This document shows positions 23,765 to 34,852 of a stretch of DNA of 64,000 nucleotides, piece after piece. Position 1 is the first letter of the stretch, and the number at the start of each line of letters is the position of its first letter. The position numbers and the translations under genes were made by a program. Origin of the DNA: Diospyros lotus (lineage: Eukaryota; Streptophyta; Magnoliopsida; Ericales; Ebenaceae); assembly GCF_014633365.1 (NCBI RefSeq), contig NC_068339.1, positions 33,985,316 through 34,049,315 of the forward strand, given 5' to 3'. The notes below the pieces were generated by a model, which had not been told where the DNA came from, did not search any database, and saw only the letters and a list, made by a program, of their open reading frames with translations.

Positions 23765-25123
23765 TGCTGGGTGTGTTGCCTTGGGGCGCTTGTGTTATTT
23801 GTGCGCAAAAAGGATGGAATTTAAGGATGTGTATTGATTATCATGCTATAAAAAAAGTGACCATTAAGAACAAGTATCTATTACCCAAGATAGATGATTT
23901 GTTTGACCAATTGCAAGGGACTCGAGTATTCTCTAAGATTGACTTACAGTCAAGGTATTACCAATTGAAGATAAAAGAGGAGGATGTTCCTAAGACGGCG
24001 TTCCGGTCACGATACTATCACTATGAATATTTAGTGATGCCGTTTGGTTTGACCAATGAGCTGGTGACATTTATGGATTTGATGAACCAGATGTTCCGAC
24101 CATAATTAGACAAATTTATTATTGTGTTTATTGATGATATATTGATATACTCTCCGAGCGAGAAGGCCCATCAGGAACATTTGAGAATTATCCTATCCAC
24201 ACTAAGGGACCATAAATTGTATGCGAAATTTAGTAAGTGTGACTTTTGGTTGAAGGAAGTTACCTTTTTGGGGCATATAATCTCGGGGTAAATGCATATC
24301 AGTTGACCCTGCAAAGGTAAAGACAGTAAAAGAGTGGTTGCCACCCACTACTGTTTCTGAAGTAAGAAGTTTCTTTGGATTGTTAGGATATTATCACAAG
24401 TTCATCGAGAAATTCTCAAGCATTGGTGCTCCACTGACTCAATTAACCCGGAAAGAGGTTAACTTTGTTTGGGATGAGTGTTGTGAAAAGAACTTTCAAG
24501 AACTTAAGTTCAGACTGATAACAACACCGATTCTAGGGATACTTCAAGGTTCCAGAAGATACAAGGTATACACAGATGCCTCAAGAATAGGATTAGGATG
24601 CGTGCTGATGCAATACGAGACAGTAATTGCATACGGGTCTCGATAACTATCCCTTCATGAAAAGAATTACCCAATGCATGATTTGGAATTAACAACTATG
24701 ATACATACCCTAAAACTGTAGCGACTTTATCTATATGGAGAGAAATTTGTTATATATGTGGATCATTAGAGTTTATAATATATGTTCTCCTAACCGGATT
24801 TAAATCTTCGTCAACGTCGGTGGATGGAACTTCTAAAAGATTATGAATGTGCCATCCAATATCGACATGCGCGAGAAAATGTGGCGGCAGATGCACTAAG
24901 TCAGAAGAGTTTTATGTTGGGAGCTTGTCAGGTTGTCCGTTTACAAGAGTTGGCTGAGAAATTTGCAGAATTGACCCTCAAGGCTAAACCGTATGATAAG
25001 ACAACGGTTGTAATGCAGATATGGTTGCAAGTAAGTCTGTGGGATGAAATTAAACAAGCTACAACTCAGAAAGAGAATTTGGAGCAGTGGATAGATAAGA
25101 ATAGACAACCCAAGCAACCGGGA
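23765..25123 (+). pseudogene. Gypsy reverse transcriptase-RNase H fragment (plus strand)
   Basis: It begins in the RT N-terminus ([13 protein letters not shown]), continues through [27 protein letters not shown] and FIDDILIYS, then the RNase H region with VYTDASRIGLGCVL and ALSQKSFMLGACQVVRL. It ends abruptly after EQWIDKNRQPKQ. There are stops near 24102, 24290 and 24643 and further breaks in RNase H. It is the same family as the minus-strand copy next to it but in opposite orientation, and has no LTR. At 25124 it joins LTR-like segment A directly. Confidence 0.85.
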
Positions 25124-26442
25124 CTTGAAAAATAACATTATAGCATCAAAGAAAAATTATTTTGAAATCAAAAGAATTATTGTATGAAATGTGTCAAAAT
25201 TATTTTGTTTTTGATATTATTTTAATGATGAAGAATCTAATGATTACTTATTGATGATAATCACCATGTTGAATTTCTTTGATGAAAAATACTCTGATAA
25301 TGAAAAACAAATTATGATGAATAATATTTTAATGTTATCTACGTGTTCATAATGAAAATAAAGTATATATTCCTAAAAATAAAAAATGTAAAATCCATTT
25401 ATTGCCTAAGAATGTTAGTTGTTCCAAATATTTTGTCAATTCTTATAAAATTCTTAGTGTCAATCTCTTAATATTAGAAATCATCTTTTCATTTAAGAAA
25501 TATGATTTTGAAATCAAATGATTTTTTGTATTAGATGTGTTAAGAATTCTTTTAAAATCATACACATCTTTTAAAAGTATAAGACAAATCTGTCGGCCAT
25601 ATTGGGAAAATTGTCGACCGTTTTATGCCTTAGTCATTTGGGCTGAACATATGAACAAAATTGTCGTCTTTCTTGTGAAAACAATCGACTGTTTATAGCC
25701 TTTGGTTAAAAATAGTCGCCAGTCCTTAAAACTATCGACACAAACTTTTTATACTCTTGGTTGATTGTTTGTAAGTTTAAATTTTGTTGACTTTGAATGT
25801 ATAATGTCGACTTTCTCTCAAATCTATCAACTTGTTGCTTCAAATTGTCGACCGTTTGTCAAAGAAGTCGAACTCTTTATAAAAGAGTCGATTATTTACC
25901 CAAAGCCGTTATGTGCTTCAAATTTTTCAAAAAAAATTGTTGATTGGTTTGGTAAAATTATTGACCTTTTCCTTCACTAACGTGTTTTAACGACTAGTTT
26001 TTGCAAGCTCTTTTTCTCCAATGACCATATTCTTCAAAACACGAGAGAAACCTATAAATATCATCCCAATGATGCACTAAAAAAGCTAATGGATAGAAAT
26101 GAAGTGATTAAAGCTTACAAGAATTATTTTCTCAGAAGTGCTTATGTTTTTATTTTTCTCTCAAGAGGCTATAGATATCATTTATATTATTTTGTTTTAC
26201 CCTTTGTATTTTTATTTGAGAGCATTGTAACTGAGAGCTTATATCTCTCAGATCATCTCATTCTAACTTACTATTGTATTTCCTAGTAGTTGTGTTGGAG
26301 GTCTTACTTTTGTATAAGTAAGAGGTTGTTATTTCTAACGGTTTTGCTAGAAGGCCTACTTGGTTAAATATGAGGTTTTAGTAATTTTGAAAACCTATAG
26401 TGAGGAGTTAAAGGTAGTGAAGTAGGCTGGTTGAGCCAAACC
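25124..26442 (+). repeat. Sirevirus-like LTR remnant
   Basis: It starts with segment A (25124-25395), shared with 12871-14590. It then carries scattered GTCGAC/GTCGACC-type motifs (25590-25960), a TATA-like CCTATAAATA (about 26051) and a downstream region whose style (repeated AAGAGG/GGTTG blocks before GGTAGTGAAGTAGG) parallels the LTR end at 51000-51180. I infer that it is the main part of the LTR whose beginning is at 12741, separated by the Gypsy block. No internal region follows, because another LTR begins at 26443. Confidence 0.55.
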
Positions 26443-26687
26443 TGTAATGACCCATTGGCAGGTTTAGGATGTTTTGTCATCATTTTTATGTGTGTTGTAT
26501 TTTGTCATTATTTGATCAATGCTTTGAGAAGTTATATGTTAAGTTTGAAAAGTCAAAATAAATAAAAATTGATGTATGTTGAAAAGTGAAGCAAAGGAAG
26601 TGTAGACAAAGGGATTAAAGTTAAATGTTGAAAATCCAAAATTAGGGAAAATATTTGGCTACCGTGTATATATATATTTATATATAT

Positions 26688-28507
26688 TGTAACACCCCAT
26701 TAGTATGATATGGATATGTTATTATTTTGGGGAATTTCCTCTTATTTGAAATAACACTAATTTGGGATTTTAATTTGGTATGTTGAAGTGAAGGTGTTGG
26801 CTAGTCAAGGGGGTTGACTATTCAAAGTCAAGGGAGAGGGAATCAAGTCAACACAAGGATAAGCTTGGAATGTTTAAAGTGAGATAAGAGGGTTTCTAAT
26901 TAAAAGAGGATTAAGGGGTAAGAAGAGAGGATTACTTAAGTGGGTTGGATGTTTAGTGATTAAATTAAAATAAAATGAGGGAAGTATAAATAGGGATAAG
27001 TTTAAGAGGGAGAGAAGCATGAGGCGGTGGAGAGCTTTGGGAGAAAGAGCTTCTAGCTGCTAGGGTTCTTCCTCTTCTTCATTCTCTTCTTCTTGTGGTT
27101 GCTAGAGATCTCAAGGGAGGAATTTAAGGTATGGAATCTATCTATTAGCCCTTCTCTAGCTTAGAGTCCATCTTATCCCTTGTTTTGTAGCTAAAAATGA
27201 GTTGGAAATCTTCATGTAGGGGAGCTTGCAAGAGGTGTTAAGGGTCAAGAAAGGCTAGAAAGTATTAGACAAGGAATCTAAGGCAAGTTCTAACTCTTGT
27301 TTATCGTTTAAAACCTAGAATTTCAGTTGTTCAAAAGGATTTCTACCAAAACCCTCTATTTTCGGAGTAAATTCCTATGTACTTGTAACAAACTTGCTTT
27401 TCTTTGTTTAATCTCTTCCTTAATGCTTCCAAGGGGATTTGTTCTCCCCAACTTTGCTTGGGAATGATGTATTTTTGTTGGGTTGAAGATTAGGCAAGAG
27501 CTTGAGCCACATTGCCTAGGTTTTGTGTGTAAGAAGCAAGGGTGTCGGGCATTTCTGTCGATAGATTGAAAGCAATTTGTCGACAGATTGCCACATTAAT
27601 GGGCAATCTGTCGACTATCAACCCCCTGTTTGGCTTAAAAGACTCTTGCAAGTTTTGAATCCCTTTTTCTTTCTCTTGGCTCGGGTTTCCTTGTACATAA
27701 ACACATCCCATGCATATTGTTCATGATTAAATGAGTGAGCTAACCTTATACACCTAAAGTAAAAAGATCTTTTGCATGTATCATGTGTATGTTGCTTATT
27801 TTATTGAGCATGGTTATGAGCATAAGGCATGTTATATGTGTGTAAATGCCCCCTACGGTGGTACACCATCAAGCTTGGGTGGCTTGAGAGCCGGACTCGT
27901 GTAAGCTCGAGTGGGCCGTAAGGCCGGACTCGTGTGGGACTCCAAATTTGCATTGCTACACTTGTTATATGGGCTGGTAATGTAGAAGCATGCATCTTGT
28001 TTATGTGTACATTGTGATGGCTTGAAGTTTGCATGTACATGATTTCCCTCCTCATGTCATGCATTGGTGGGATATTGATGGCTATCTCCCTATGGTTCTC
28101 CTCAATTTACTTGCCTTTTTATTCTATGTACTTGTTGGGCTTTGCAGCTCTTTTGTTTTTACATCATTCCAGGTAAGAGTAAGACTGTAGCTAATGGGGA
28201 GCTTAGTCAGGCAGGGTCCGGCATCTAGGTGTGTACAGAGCCGTCCATGACCAAAAGATCTCTAGGGTTTTGGGCGTGTGCTTGGACTATAGATATATAG
28301 TTTTGTAGGCCTTATTTTGTCTTTTGTTGTGCTATTTAAGATGTATGACCGATTGCACATGGCAAGATGTTACCTTACTATTTATAAAGTCTTGTTATCT
28401 TTTCCAATCTTGTGTGCATATGTTCCCTGTAACCCCAACAGGTACCGTTTCTTTTTGACACCTTTCCCTTGGTGCCTTGGTCGAGGTGTCCAAGGGCGGG
28501 GTCATCA
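26688..28507 (+). mobile_element. Solo Gypsy-type LTR, 1820 bp
   Basis: It starts TGTAACACCCC and ends GGGCGGGGTCATCA. TATAT flanks both sides (26683-26687 and 28508-28512), but it lies in a TA repeat, so the duplication is weak evidence. A TATA-like TATAAATAG near 26985 and the TGTAACACCCC start put it in plus orientation. A CTGTCGAC-type stretch occurs near 27555-27615. There is no primer site or coding sequence inside. Confidence 0.7.
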
Positions 28508-28570
28508 TATATATATATTAAGAGATGCAATTTGGAGATATTTTCTAGAGTTTGGCATGCAAGCTTCTTC

Positions 28571-29975
28571 TGGGACACACGTAACTTACTTACATGCTTA
28601 ATGATAATAATATTCATATAAAAATGTCTGGAGCTTAAAACCAAAATCATACTTCCTTTAAATCAAATAAAATTCCAAGACATACTTTATGGCATACAAA
28701 TAGGAAAAGATCAGAGTTCAACCCTATAAAACATTGTTTCAAAAGGAAACTAAACTTAAATTCTTAAAAATCTTTTTTAAACAAGCCACCACGCTCCACG
28801 TCCATGTCCTGGTCTCCTCATTCATGCTTACCTGGGGGAGGGGGAAACATAAGGGGGGTGAGATTATGCAAATCTCAGTAAGTACAAGAGAACCATCATA
28901 TGTATTTAAACAAGTCATGATATAACATAACATATCGTATGGAGACACGAGAGGTTCCACCAACTTGCAGGGGTAAGAACCCTCGTGCGTAGCGCTACCG
29001 AGCTCCGGTCCCGAAACTTGCGTGAACATAACATAACATGAGGGACCACATAACATAGTTCATGGTCATGCTTAAACATCATAAATAGTTCATAATGTAC
29101 TTACCTTAACTTGGTTTGATGAGATTTGAATGCTGAAGGCTTCACCTTTACAAAAAGCTCGAAGCACTCCCGTCTAGCACGAATTTATCCCAACTTAGAA
29201 TGAGGAAACTCTTGGCCATGAGCCCTATTTATAAGCTTGGAAACTTGGTCACCAAGTAAGTCACAATCATTTCAAATCTTTTCTAAATCTTTTAAGGTAT
29301 TCTAATCATTTCAAATCTTCTAAAATATTCTCTAATCATTCCAAATCTTCTAAGATATTCTGCAATCATTCTTATCAAATCTTATCTGAATCAAATCTTA
29401 TTCAAATAAGATCTTATCAAATCTTATCCAAATCAAATCAAATCTTATCCTTAAAGTCATCATGAGGCTTAATCTTTATCTCTAAAGTCATCATGAACAC
29501 TTATCTTATCTCTAAAGTCATCATGAGCCTTCATCTTATCTCTAATATCATCATGAGGCTTCATCCTTATCTCTAATATCATCATGAGACTTCATCCTTA
29601 TCTCTAAAATCATTTATGAGGCTTTTCTTGAATCTCCCAAATGCCCTTAGGAAAAAGGTTTCAAGAATTACACTTTGGCCCAAACTTTTCAGGTAATTAC
29701 ACTTAGACCCTTCTCAACTTGGTCCCTAGGCCAATTTTTAATTGCATTTTAGTCCCCGAAGAAAGGACTAATTACGCTAATACCCCTGGTTTTTAGGTAA
29801 ATTACACTTTTACCCGAACCTCAATATTTACGATTTTGCCACTGGCTTAAAAACTGAACCTTTGTCTCAAGGCTTCTATAATCCCTTGAAAGGACATATT
29901 TCCTCAAGTATTAGAAGCTAAAATAAAATCCCAAGTATTACATTATATTTTAGTTTAAAAATCTTGGGCATTACA
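28571..29975 (-). repeat. 3' LTR of the young Gypsy element
   Basis: 1405 bp. On the minus strand it starts TGTAATGCCCAAG and ends CGTGTGTCCCA, where the other LTR ends CGGGTGTCACA. The purine tract needed for plus-strand priming lies just outside, at about 29976-29995 (AGAAGGGTAGAT on the minus strand). Confidence 0.92.
29450..29625. repeat. Short tandem repeat inside the Gypsy LTR
   Basis: About six imperfect copies of a roughly 30 bp unit built on TCATCATGAG, CTTCATC and TTATCTCTAA. The same array is present in the other LTR at about 37605-37768 with the same number of units. Confidence 0.75.
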
Positions 29976-30016
29976 ATCTACCCTTCTAAAAAAATTTTCG
30001 TCCTCGAAAATTTACC

Positions 30017-31317
30017 TTACTTCTTGTCATCAAACAGCTGGGGATATTTGGATCGCATATCGTCCTCGCGCTCCCATGTTGCTTCTTCAACTAAATGATG
30101 TTTCCATAACACCTTGACCAACGGTATATCTTTATTGCGAAGCCTTTGTACCTCCCGTGTAACAATGCTTATTGGTGCCTCCTCATATTTCAGGTCTTGC
30201 TGTATCTCTAATGGTTGATGCTTTATTACATGGGTTGGGTCGGGGACATACTTTCTGAGCATTGATATGTGGAAAACGTCATGTACTGCTGAGAGTTCTG
30301 GTGGTAAGGCTAGCTGATAAGCAACGTTCCCAACCCGCTTGAAGATCTCAAATGGGCCTATAAATCGAGGTCTAAGCTTTCCTTTCTTCCCAAACCGTAA
30401 AACTCCTTTTATGGGTGTAACTTTTAAGAATACCTTATCACCAATGGAAAACTCCAAATCCCTTCTTCTTTTATCTATATAGTTTTTCTGTCTATCTTGA
30501 GCCTTCTTCATACTATCTTTGATCTTTTCAATGGCTTGTACAGTTTGTTCCACAATCTCTGGACCCAAAATCTTCCGCTCGCCTACTTCATTCCAATGAA
30601 CAGGTGATCTGCATTTCCTTCCATATAGCGCCTCATAAGGTGCCATGCCAATAGATGCATGGTGACTATTGTTGTATGCGAATTCAATTAATGGTAGATG
30701 TTTCTCCCAATGTCCACCAAATCTAGGGTACAAATACGAAGCATATCCTCTAAAGTTTGTATTGTCCTTTCAGATTGTCCATTTGTCTGAGGATGAAAAG
30801 CTGTACTAAAACTCAATTTGGTTCCCATGGCTCTATGTAAGCTCCTCCAAAAGTTAGATGTGAATCTCGGGTCCCTATCCGATACAATGGAAACTGGAAC
30901 ACCATGTAGTCTTACTATTTCCTTAACATACAGTCCTGCAAGCTGATCCATTGTAAATGTCATCCGAATAGGTAAGAAGTGAGCTGATTTGGTAAGTCGA
31001 TCCACGATCACCCAAATAGCCTCATGTCCTGTTACTGATTTTGGAAATCCTACAACAAAGTCCATCGTCACATGTTCCTATTTCCATTCTGGAACCTCCA
31101 ATGGTTGCAGTAACCCTGATGGTCGTTGGTGCTCAGCTTTCACCTGCTGACATATCAAACACTTCTCGACAAATTTAGCTATGTCTTCTTTCATATTCCT
31201 CCACCAAAACACTGCCTTTAGGTCACGATACATCTTTGTACTTCCAGGATGTACAGAATAAGGAGTGGAGTGGGCTTCTTCTAGAATTTCTTGCCTTAGT
31301 TCCTCAAAGTTTGGCAC
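30017..31317 (-). pseudogene. Gypsy integrase with chromodomain-like C-terminus
   Basis: Integrase inserts the DNA copy into the genome. The zinc-binding HHCC region is at 31250-31130 (HPGSTKMYRDL, then CLICQQVKAEH). The catalytic core follows with [12 protein letters not shown] and [19 protein letters not shown], supplying the second Asp and the Glu of the DDE triad. The tail near 30190-30050 (LVKVLWKHHLVEEATWERE) is chromodomain-like, which in chromoviruses directs integration to marked chromatin. Three defects cut it off from upstream pol: a TAA near 31331, a TAG at 31078-31080 and a frameshift near 30690-30733. Each stop is one transition away from a sense codon expected there. Confidence 0.9.
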
Positions 31318-31329
31318 ACACAGTCTCCC

Positions 31330-33150
31330 TTAGTAGTAGAGTGTGTCATCACTAGCTATTGTGAAGTCCTTCCGCTTCTCAATGTTAACCTCAGCTTTGA
31401 TGTATTCAAAGAATTGGTCTCCCTTCTGATGGCTCTTAATCCGATCATGGAGAGTCGGTCGAACAGAGAGTGTTGCCATACGAGCATTAGAATTAGATGG
31501 CGTAGCAACAAACTCGAGGCTTAACCTCTCAAACTCCTTCCACAAAGGCTTTTGTGCTGTCAAAGCTGCTACTTGCCTCATTTTCTTTCTACTCAAGGCG
31601 TCCGCCACCACGTTTGCTTTGCCGGGGTGGTAGTGGATTTCACAATCATAATCCTTCACTAATTCCAGCCATCTCCTTTGCCTCATATTTAACTCTTTTT
31701 GTGTGAAGATATACTTAAGGCTCTTATGATCGGTATAGATATCGCATTTACCTCCGTATAGATAGTGTCTCCAGATTTTCAAGGCATGCACTACTGCAGC
31801 AAGTTCTAGGTCATGTGTAAGATAGTTTTGCTCATAAGGCTTCAACTGCCTTGATGCATATGCAACTACCTTACCTTTTTGCTTCAATACGCATCCAATT
31901 CCTTGTTTGGACGCATCACTATAAATAACAAAACCTTCTGACCCTTGAGGAATAGTTAATACTGGCGCGTTGACCAGCCTCTTCTTTAATTCTTCAAAAC
32001 TAGTTTCACATTTCTCTATCCATTCAAACTTAGTACCTTTGCGAGTCAACTGCGTCAAAGGCCCCGCCAATTTGGAGAACCCTTCGATGAACCTCCTATA
32101 GTATCCAGCTAAACCCAAAAAGCTGCGAACCTCATTTACATTGGTTGGTCTTGACCAATTTAATACCGCTTCTACCTTGCTGGGGTCCACTTCTATTCCT
32201 TGAGCTGTGACAACATGTCCAAGGAATACCACTCGCTCCAACCAAAACTCGCACTTCTTGAATTTTGCAAATAGCTTCTTTTCCTTCAAGATCCCTAAAA
32301 CAACCCTCAAATGTTTTTCATGCTCTTCTTCACTTCGAGAATACACCAATATATCATCAATAAAGACAATGACAAATTTATCCAAGTACTCATAGAAAAC
32401 TCGATTCATTAGGTCCATAAAAACTCCAGGCGCATTAGTCAAGCCAAAGGGCATGACTAAAAACTCATAATGACCATACCGAGTTCTGAAAGCTGTCTTC
32501 GAGATGTCACTAGATTTGATCCTCAACTGGTGATATCCTGACCTTAGATCAATCTTTGAGAATACTTGTGCACCTTGTAACTGATCAAATAAGTCCTCGA
32601 TCCTAGGAAGAGGATACTTGTTCTTAATAGTAATCTTATTCAATTCTCGGTAATCGATGCACATCCTCATTGATCCGTCTTTCTTCTTGACGAATAATAC
32701 CGGTGCTCCCCAGGGGGATACACTTGGTCGAATAAATCCTTTCCCCAATAGTTCGTCTAACTGGGTTTTCAACTCGTGTAGCTCCTTTGGTGCCATCCTG
32801 TAAGGAGCTTTAGAAATAGGTGCGGAACCGGGCACCAGATCAATAGTGAACTCTACTTCTCGTTCTGGTGGCATTTCAGTCAAGTCATCAGGGAAAACCT
32901 CTGGGAAGTCCTTTACTACTTTAACGTCATTCACTGTTAATTCTTTTCCTCCCTTAACCACCACTGACATTAAGAATCCAATACATCCTTCCGACTGTAA
33001 TAGTTTCTTGGCTTTTAATGCTGAAATAACACGGGGAAGGTATTTTGTCTCAGCCACTGAAAGGCAAAGTTCTATCCCTTTAGGATACTTACAAACTATT
33101 TCCTTTTCAAAGCATAGAATGGTCGCATGGTGCTTGGAAAGCCAGTCCAT
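31330..33150 (-). CDS. Gypsy reverse transcriptase-RNase H open frame
   Basis: An uninterrupted 606-codon frame. It holds the end of the protease linker ([11 protein letters not shown]), then reverse transcriptase with [47 protein letters not shown] and [13 protein letters not shown], where FIDD replaces YxDD as in most Gypsy enzymes. RNase H follows with [15 protein letters not shown] and the [16 protein letters not shown] block, and ends with ALSRKKMRQ. The catalytic residues that I can see are present. It is separated from protease upstream by a one-base frameshift near 33150 and from integrase downstream by a stop, so it could be translated only on its own. Confidence 0.92.
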   Translation of the reverse strand: MDWLSKHHATILCFEKEIVCKYPKGIELCLSVAETKYLPRVISALKAKKLLQSEGCIGFLMSVVVKGGKELTVNDVKVVKDFPEVFPDDLTEMPPEREVEFTIDLVPGSAPISKAPYRMAPKELHELKTQLDELLGKGFIRPSVSPWGAPVLFVKKKDGSMRMCIDYRELNKITIKNKYPLPRIEDLFDQLQGAQVFSKIDLRSGYHQLRIKSSDISKTAFRTRYGHYEFLVMPFGLTNAPGVFMDLMNRVFYEYLDKFVIVFIDDILVYSRSEEEHEKHLRVVLGILKEKKLFAKFKKCEFWLERVVFLGHVVTAQGIEVDPSKVEAVLNWSRPTNVNEVRSFLGLAGYYRRFIEGFSKLAGPLTQLTRKGTKFEWIEKCETSFEELKKRLVNAPVLTIPQGSEGFVIYSDASKQGIGCVLKQKGKVVAYASRQLKPYEQNYLTHDLELAAVVHALKIWRHYLYGGKCDIYTDHKSLKYIFTQKELNMRQRRWLELVKDYDCEIHYHPGKANVVADALSRKKMRQVAALTAQKPLWKEFERLSLEFVATPSNSNARMATLSVRPTLHDRIKSHQKGDQFFEYIKAEVNIEKRKDFTIASDDTLYY

Positions 33151-33573
33151 CCCAAAATCACATCGAATTCTTGCATATCTAAGACATATAAGGTTGTTTC
33201 TAGAAACTTTCCCCCGACTTCCACCTTAGCTGTTCTTACTACATGATTCGTGCTTATTATATCTCCTGAGGGTACTGCTACTCCTAAGAGAGTACTTACA
33301 TGTTCCACATGTGCATTGCATTTACTTGCAAACTTAGGGGATATAAAAGAATGGGTGGAACCAGAATCAAACAAAGTATAAGCAGGTATTCTAGAGATGA
33401 GGATGTTACCTGCCAACACGTTGCGGTCCTGATCCTCCTCCTGTCCTGTGAGTGCATACACCCTAGCTTGCCCCTTAGAGGGATTTCCTGGCTTCTGTTG
33501 ATATGGTTGTTGCTGCAGTTTCTTTACCTGACCCTTGGGACAGAATTTCGCAACATGACGCCACTTGCCACAC
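33096..33573 (-). pseudogene. Gypsy zinc knuckle remnant and aspartic protease
   Basis: It begins with the second half of a gag zinc knuckle (GKWRHVAKFCP), then a linker rich in Gln and Pro, and an aspartic protease with LFDSGSTHSFIS and VILG, which cleaves the polyprotein. The first two cysteines of the knuckle are on the opposite strand at 34272-34283, the end of the inverted gag segment. A one-base deletion just before the MDWL motif shifts the frame into the RT open frame. Confidence 0.85.
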
Positions 33574-34283
33574 CACCAGTTGCACCTCCCCAAGAAAACC
33601 TAAGAAACAATGCTACCTTGGTAGAGCAGTTTTGGAAGCTTCAACCTCCAACTTTCGAGGGTGGGTTAGACCCTCTAGTAGCTGAAGATTGGATAGCAAC
33701 AATTGAACGGATCTTTAATCTCATAGATTGTCCAGACCCTAGGAAGGTAACTTGCGCTACATATATGTTACAACATGGAGCAAGGCATTGGTGGGATTCT
33801 ACTGCCAGATCCCGACCCCAAGGACATGTGTGGACCTGGGATCAGTTCAAGGAACTTTTTTTTAAGAAGTATTACCCCGCTAACATCCGTAACCAGAAGG
33901 AAGCAGAGTTCCTCATGTTAAAACAAGGTAGCTTGACCTTGATTGAATACGAAAGGAAGTTTGATGAGCTATCACGTTTTGCCCCAGCCTTAGTGGATAC
34001 AGAACAAAAGCGGGCAAGGCGCTTTGAACAAGGGTTGAGAGATGATTTACGACAGGCAGTCGTAACTTTTGAGTTAGGCACGTATCATGAGGTGCTAGCT
34101 AAGGCCCAACTGGTGAACTTTAGAGAAAGCTCCAGCAGCAATAGCAAGCTATCACAGTCTGGACCACTAGAAAAACGTAAGTGGGAGGATAAAGGTAAAG
34201 GAAAGCAGGATTATTCGAAGAAGAATAAAGGAGGCGGTCCAACATCAGGGTATTATCAACTGAACCCAGTGTGTGGCAAATGT
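33574..34283 (+). pseudogene. Gypsy gag domain, inverted relative to its pol
   Basis: The capsid-type gag domain reads on the plus strand while protease and pol read on the minus strand. Visible are FWKLQPPTFEGGLDPLVAED, the HWWDSTARS block, FFKKYYPANIRNQKEAEFL and a basic KRKWEDKGKGKQDYSKKNKG tail, ending in CGKC, the first half of a CX2CX4HX4C zinc knuckle. The other half lies at 33573 on the minus strand. Both breakpoints fall at a TGTGGCAA motif. The extreme N-terminus of gag and the normal leader are missing. The open frame extends upstream to 33300 only by chance, across the protease on the other strand. The sequence is otherwise open and well preserved. Confidence 0.88.
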
Positions 34284-34711
34284 ATACCACCTGTAACATC
34301 CCACATCGAGCGATAGGAAGAACCGGAACAACTTACCCTGATAGGCCTACACAAACTTCCCAGGGGGGTCACCCATCCCTGGATTACCCTAGGCCAAGCA
34401 CGCTTAACTTGGGAGTTCTTTGCCAACATTCAGCCCAAAAGGTATCCAGCTGGTGTTGTTTCCTTTCTTACACTATCCTCGATATATACTAACTTCTCTG
34501 GGCTCTCGGGGTATTACATTCTCCCCCCTTTAAGCATATGACGTCCTCGTCATGCGACCTTACAATCGGTCCCAGATCTCCCCCCGATGCATGGCCGATG
34601 TGGGATTCGCCTAAGGTGCCTACACGCACCCCCCCTCAGGGACTCAGCCTCCTCACTGAGGTTTGCCCCACCACCGCGCTCAGAGGCTCGGGGGTCGGCT
34701 CTGATACCACC
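34284..34711 (-). mobile_element. Cassandra-type TRIM unit fused to the Gypsy primer site
   Basis: Contains one 227 bp LTR (34292-34518, TGTAACATCCCACATCG to GGGGTATTACA), a purine tract (CTCCCCCCTTTAAG on plus, 34521-34534) and about 165 bp of internal sequence. A primer site follows (minus-strand TGGTATCAGAGC, 34698-34709) with two bases to the Gypsy LTR at 34712. On its other side, ATACCACC (34284-34291) is the remnant of a second copy of that primer site. Cassandra elements are short non-coding LTR elements with 5S rRNA-like sequence in the LTR. Here a single LTR plus internal region sits between two primer sites instead of two LTRs. Confidence 0.85.
34351..34421 (-). promoter_or_regulatory. 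5S rRNA-like segment of the Cassandra LTR
   Basis: On the minus strand the block around AAGTTAAGCGTGCTTGG (about 34393-34410), followed by GGATGGGTGACC (about 34371-34382) and CCTGGGAAG, matches the 3' two thirds of plant 5S rRNA. It includes the internal control region that binds TFIIIA and recruits RNA polymerase III. The flanking 5S sequence is absent or altered, so this is not a 5S gene. Confidence 0.88.
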
Positions 34712-34852
34712 TGTGACACCCGTAACTTACTTACATGCTTAATGATAATAATATTCATATAAAAATGTCTGGAGCTTAAAACCAAAATCATACTTCCTTT
34801 AAATCAAATAAAATTCCAAGACATACTTTATGGCATACATATAGGAAAAGAT

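Noticed and set aside
29450..29625. CRISPR-like regularly spaced repeat
   Set aside because: Units are directly adjacent and imperfect with no unique spacers; it is an LTR minisatellite in a eukaryotic genome.
33300..33573. Gag N-terminus extending upstream of 33574
   Set aside because: The frame is open there by chance, antisense to the protease; homology to gag starts only at the inversion breakpoint.
34351..34421. A 5S rRNA gene
   Set aside because: Only the middle and 3' part matches, with changes, and it sits inside a Cassandra LTR with TG...CA ends, a purine tract and a primer site.
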